From: Clostridia bacterium
GTDB lineage: Bacteria; Bacillota; Clostridia; TANB77; CAG-508
Direction: 5' to 3'
NCBI GenBank assembly: GCA_022790685.1
Contig: JAAVXQ010000069.1
Coordinates: 1 to 8,329, forward strand
Length of the DNA stretch: 8,329 bases
Numbering within the stretch: position 1 is the first letter of the stretch; every line of letters starts with the position of its first letter. The position numbers and the translations under genes were made by a program. Below, in pieces: positions 6,428 to 8,329 of the stretch. The notes beneath the pieces were generated by a model, which did no database searches, was not told where the DNA came from, and was given only the letters and a program-made list of their open reading frames with translations.

Positions 6428-8329
6428 ATGAATATTTTAAGAAAATTTACAATAAAAGATTTATCTTTAAATAAAAAAAGAACAATTGTAACAATTATAG
6501 GAATAATGCTTTCATCAGCACTTATTTGTGCAGTTGCTCGGAATGGTAACAAGTTTTCAAAAAACACTAGTAGAGTTTGCAAAAAAAGAATATGGGGATT
6601 TTCATGTATCAGTATATGATGTAGAAAAAGAAGACATAAAAAAAGTAAAAGAAAGTAAAGATGTTGAGAACATTATGGCATATGAATGTAAAGGATTTAG
6701 TAAATTAGAAGGATTAAAGAATGAATATAAACCATATTTGTGTCTACTTGGAATGGAAAGAAAATTACTAAATAATTTAAAATTGCTAGAAGGAAGATTT
6801 CCAGAAAATGAAAATGAGATAGTAATATCAAAACATATTGAAGAAAATGGTGGTGTAAAGTATAAAATTGGCGATACTGTTAACCTAGAAATATCTGATA
6901 GAATAAGTGATGGATTTAAGCTTTCTCAAGATAATATGTATTATCCAGAAAAGGCAGAAATATTAAATAAAAAATACGATAAAGAATATAAAATAGTGGG
7001 AATTATTGAAAGGCCAACAGTTTTTATAGAATCAAGACAAGCACCACGGATATAGTATTATAACTTTAAATGAAAACATAGAAAATAACAGTACTTTATT
7101 AATTAAATATAAAACTTCAAAAGACTATAAAGAAAAGACGAAAAATATATTAGGAATAGAAAATATTGAAAAATATAAAGTAGAATATAATACAAGTTTA
7201 CTTAGATGGGAAGGCTCAGGGCTTAGTGATTCTACTATGACAATGCTATATAGTTTAGGTGGAGTAGTAATTTTTATAATAATAGTTTCTAGTATATTTG
7301 TTATTAAAAATAGTTTTTCTATTTCAATTACAGAGAAAATAAAACAATATGGAATACTTTCAAGCATAGGAGCTACATCAAAACAGATAAAGAAAAATGT
7401 ATTATTTGAAGGATTTGTACTCGGAATAATAGCAATTCCACTCGGAATTTTATGCGGAATGTTTGCTGTTTTTGTACTTATTCATCTTATGAACTTTATA
7501 TTAGCAGAAGCTTTAAATGGAATAACTTTTGTGTATAAAGTTCCATACTTGCCAATTTTAATTACAATATTATTTTCAAGTATTACTATTTATTTTTCAA
7601 GTATATTTTCTGCAAGAAAAGCAGGTAAGATATCTCCTATAGAAGCAATTAGAAGTAATAGTGAAATAAAAATAAGTTCAAAAAAAGTAAGAGGATCAAA
7701 AATAATAAAAAGAATATTCAAAATAGGTGGAGATATATCATATAAGAATTTAAAAAGGAATAAAAGAAAATACAGAACAACAGTTATATCTTTAATTGTA
7801 AGTATTACAATATTTATATCACTTTCCTCTTTTATTGATTTTGGATTTAAAATGTCAAATGAATATTATAAAGAAATGAATTATAATTTTATAATATATA
7901 ATAGACAAAATATAGAAGAAAACAAAGAAAATGCAAATGACTTTTTTCAAGAAATATCTAAAAATGATAATGTAGATGAATATACTATTTATAAAACTAA
8001 AAATTTCTTATCAACATCAGAAAATTATTCTGATTTTGGAAAAAGATATTATCGTGATTCAGAAGCTGATATAAGACTTATTGCTGTTGGAGAAGAAGAA
8101 TATAAAAAAGTTCTAAAAAAGATTGGCTTAGATATTGATGAATGTGAAAATAAAGGAATATTATATGATAATACTACAGTTTTTGAAAACCAAAAAAAGA
8201 AGAATGGAAATATATATGATATAAAAAATAATTCAAAACTTACATTAAATTTTGTAGATAAGGATGGAATTAAAACAGAAGAACAACTAGAGATAGACAT
8301 TATAAAAAGAGAAGAAAAAGTATATCCAA
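6428..8329 (+). CDS. FtsX/MacB-type ABC permease, partial at 3' end, with two +1 CGG shifts
   Basis: Three consecutive frames (6428-6538, 6540-7046, and 7048 to the window end, still open) join into at least 633 residues. Helix 1 spans about residues 19-41. An extracytoplasmic domain follows to about 270, then helices at about 273-296, 324-354 and 373-397, with the FtsX hallmark EKIKQYGILSSIGAT between helices 2 and 3. A second half starts with helix 5 (about 453-475) and another extracytoplasmic domain, cut by the window edge. This suggests a two-FtsX-domain permease of roughly 800 residues. The first break (CGG 6539) lies inside helix 1, the second (CGG 7047) in the first extracytoplasmic domain; both restore Gly when one C is skipped. 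It partners the adjacent ATPase. The start is ATG 6428 after GAAAGGAA (6411-6418). The cargo is unknown: lipoprotein, lipid or antimicrobial peptide are all possible. Confidence 0.82.
6539..6542 (+). promoter_or_regulatory. Putative +1 recoding site CGG-A (Ala-Gly junction in helix 1)
   Basis: The zero frame reads GCT CGG AAT GGT and runs on to a stop at 6617-6619, giving a 63-residue dead end with a basic tail unlike a permease. Skipping C6539 gives GCT GGA ATG GTA (Ala-Gly-Met-Val), which completes the first membrane helix and leads into an open frame. Here no stop codon lies near the shift, so release-factor competition is not part of the signal. Confidence 0.65.
7047..7050 (+). promoter_or_regulatory. 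Putative +1 recoding site CGG-A (Pro-Gly junction)
   Basis: The incoming frame reads CCA CGG ATA TAG and stops at 7053-7055. Skipping C7047 gives CCA GGA TAT AGT (Pro-Gly-Tyr-Ser) and opens a frame that stays open to the window end. The local sequence GCAC-2N-CGGATATAG is shared with the site at 4940. Confidence 0.65.

Noticed and set aside
4940..7050. Simple reassignment of CGG to another amino acid
   Set aside because: A changed meaning would keep the zero frame, which hits TAG one codon later at 4946 and 7053 and loses homology at 6539. The frame itself has to change.
6528..7055. A separate gene starting at GTG 6528
   Set aside because: There is no ribosome binding site, and it would begin inside helix 1 of a permease whose proper N-terminus is present in the preceding frame.
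4472..8329. Calling the glycosyltransferase and permease pseudogenes
   Set aside because: All catalytic and structural motifs are intact, and there are no other stops, deletions or frame changes. The ABC gene between them is undamaged, and the three breaks are identical in form, which is not how decay looks.
1..8329. tRNA, rRNA, CRISPR arrays, insertion sequences, phage attachment sites
   Set aside because: No G+C-rich cloverleaf, no regularly spaced repeats, no transposase or integrase motifs were seen on either strand.

Overview
The window is strongly A+T-rich, with AGA as the dominant arginine codon, AGGAGG-type ribosome binding sites, TATAAT-type promoters and U-tailed hairpin terminators. 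Together with the gene families (VanY-type carboxypeptidase, LTA-synthase-like enzyme, MacB/FtsX-type ABC exporter) this points to a low-GC Gram-positive bacterium, most likely a member of the Clostridia. All recognised genes are on the + strand and most concern the cell envelope.

Layout. (1) 12-362: a small secreted protein of unknown function, closed by a strong terminator at 421-459. (2) 668-2163: a CofE-type (F420-0:gamma-glutamyl ligase family) protein and a membrane-anchored VanY/M15 D,D-carboxypeptidase, translationally coupled by a 52-base overlap and preceded by a good extended -10 promoter. A 94-base imperfect hairpin follows at 2165-2258. (3) 2339-4282: a five-helix LTA-synthase/MdoB-type phosphoglycerol transferase with a TTG start and its own terminator. 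(4) 4472 to the window end: a tightly packed set of a processive-type family 2 glycosyltransferase, an ABC ATPase and a large FtsX-type permease that runs off the window.

The outstanding observation is in the last block. The glycosyltransferase is broken once and the permease twice by a single-base frame change, and all three breaks have the same form. An in-frame CGG codon is followed by A, and skipping the C restores the frame and places a glycine codon (GGA) exactly where the protein needs one. The sites are CAG-CGG-A at 4940, GCT-CGG-A at 6539 and CCA-CGG-A at 7047. I scanned the window by eye for CGG. In roughly 2,550 codons of real genes, these three are the only in-frame CGG codons; every other CGG trinucleotide is out of frame (for example CTC GGA, AGC GGA, ACG GGA). 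This is hard to explain as random decay or sequencing noise. It suggests that CGG is not read as a normal arginine codon in this organism, and that CGGA acts as an efficient +1 recoding signal or as a four-base glycine codon. On this reading the two genes are intact and encode a 419-residue glycosyltransferase and a permease of at least 633 residues.
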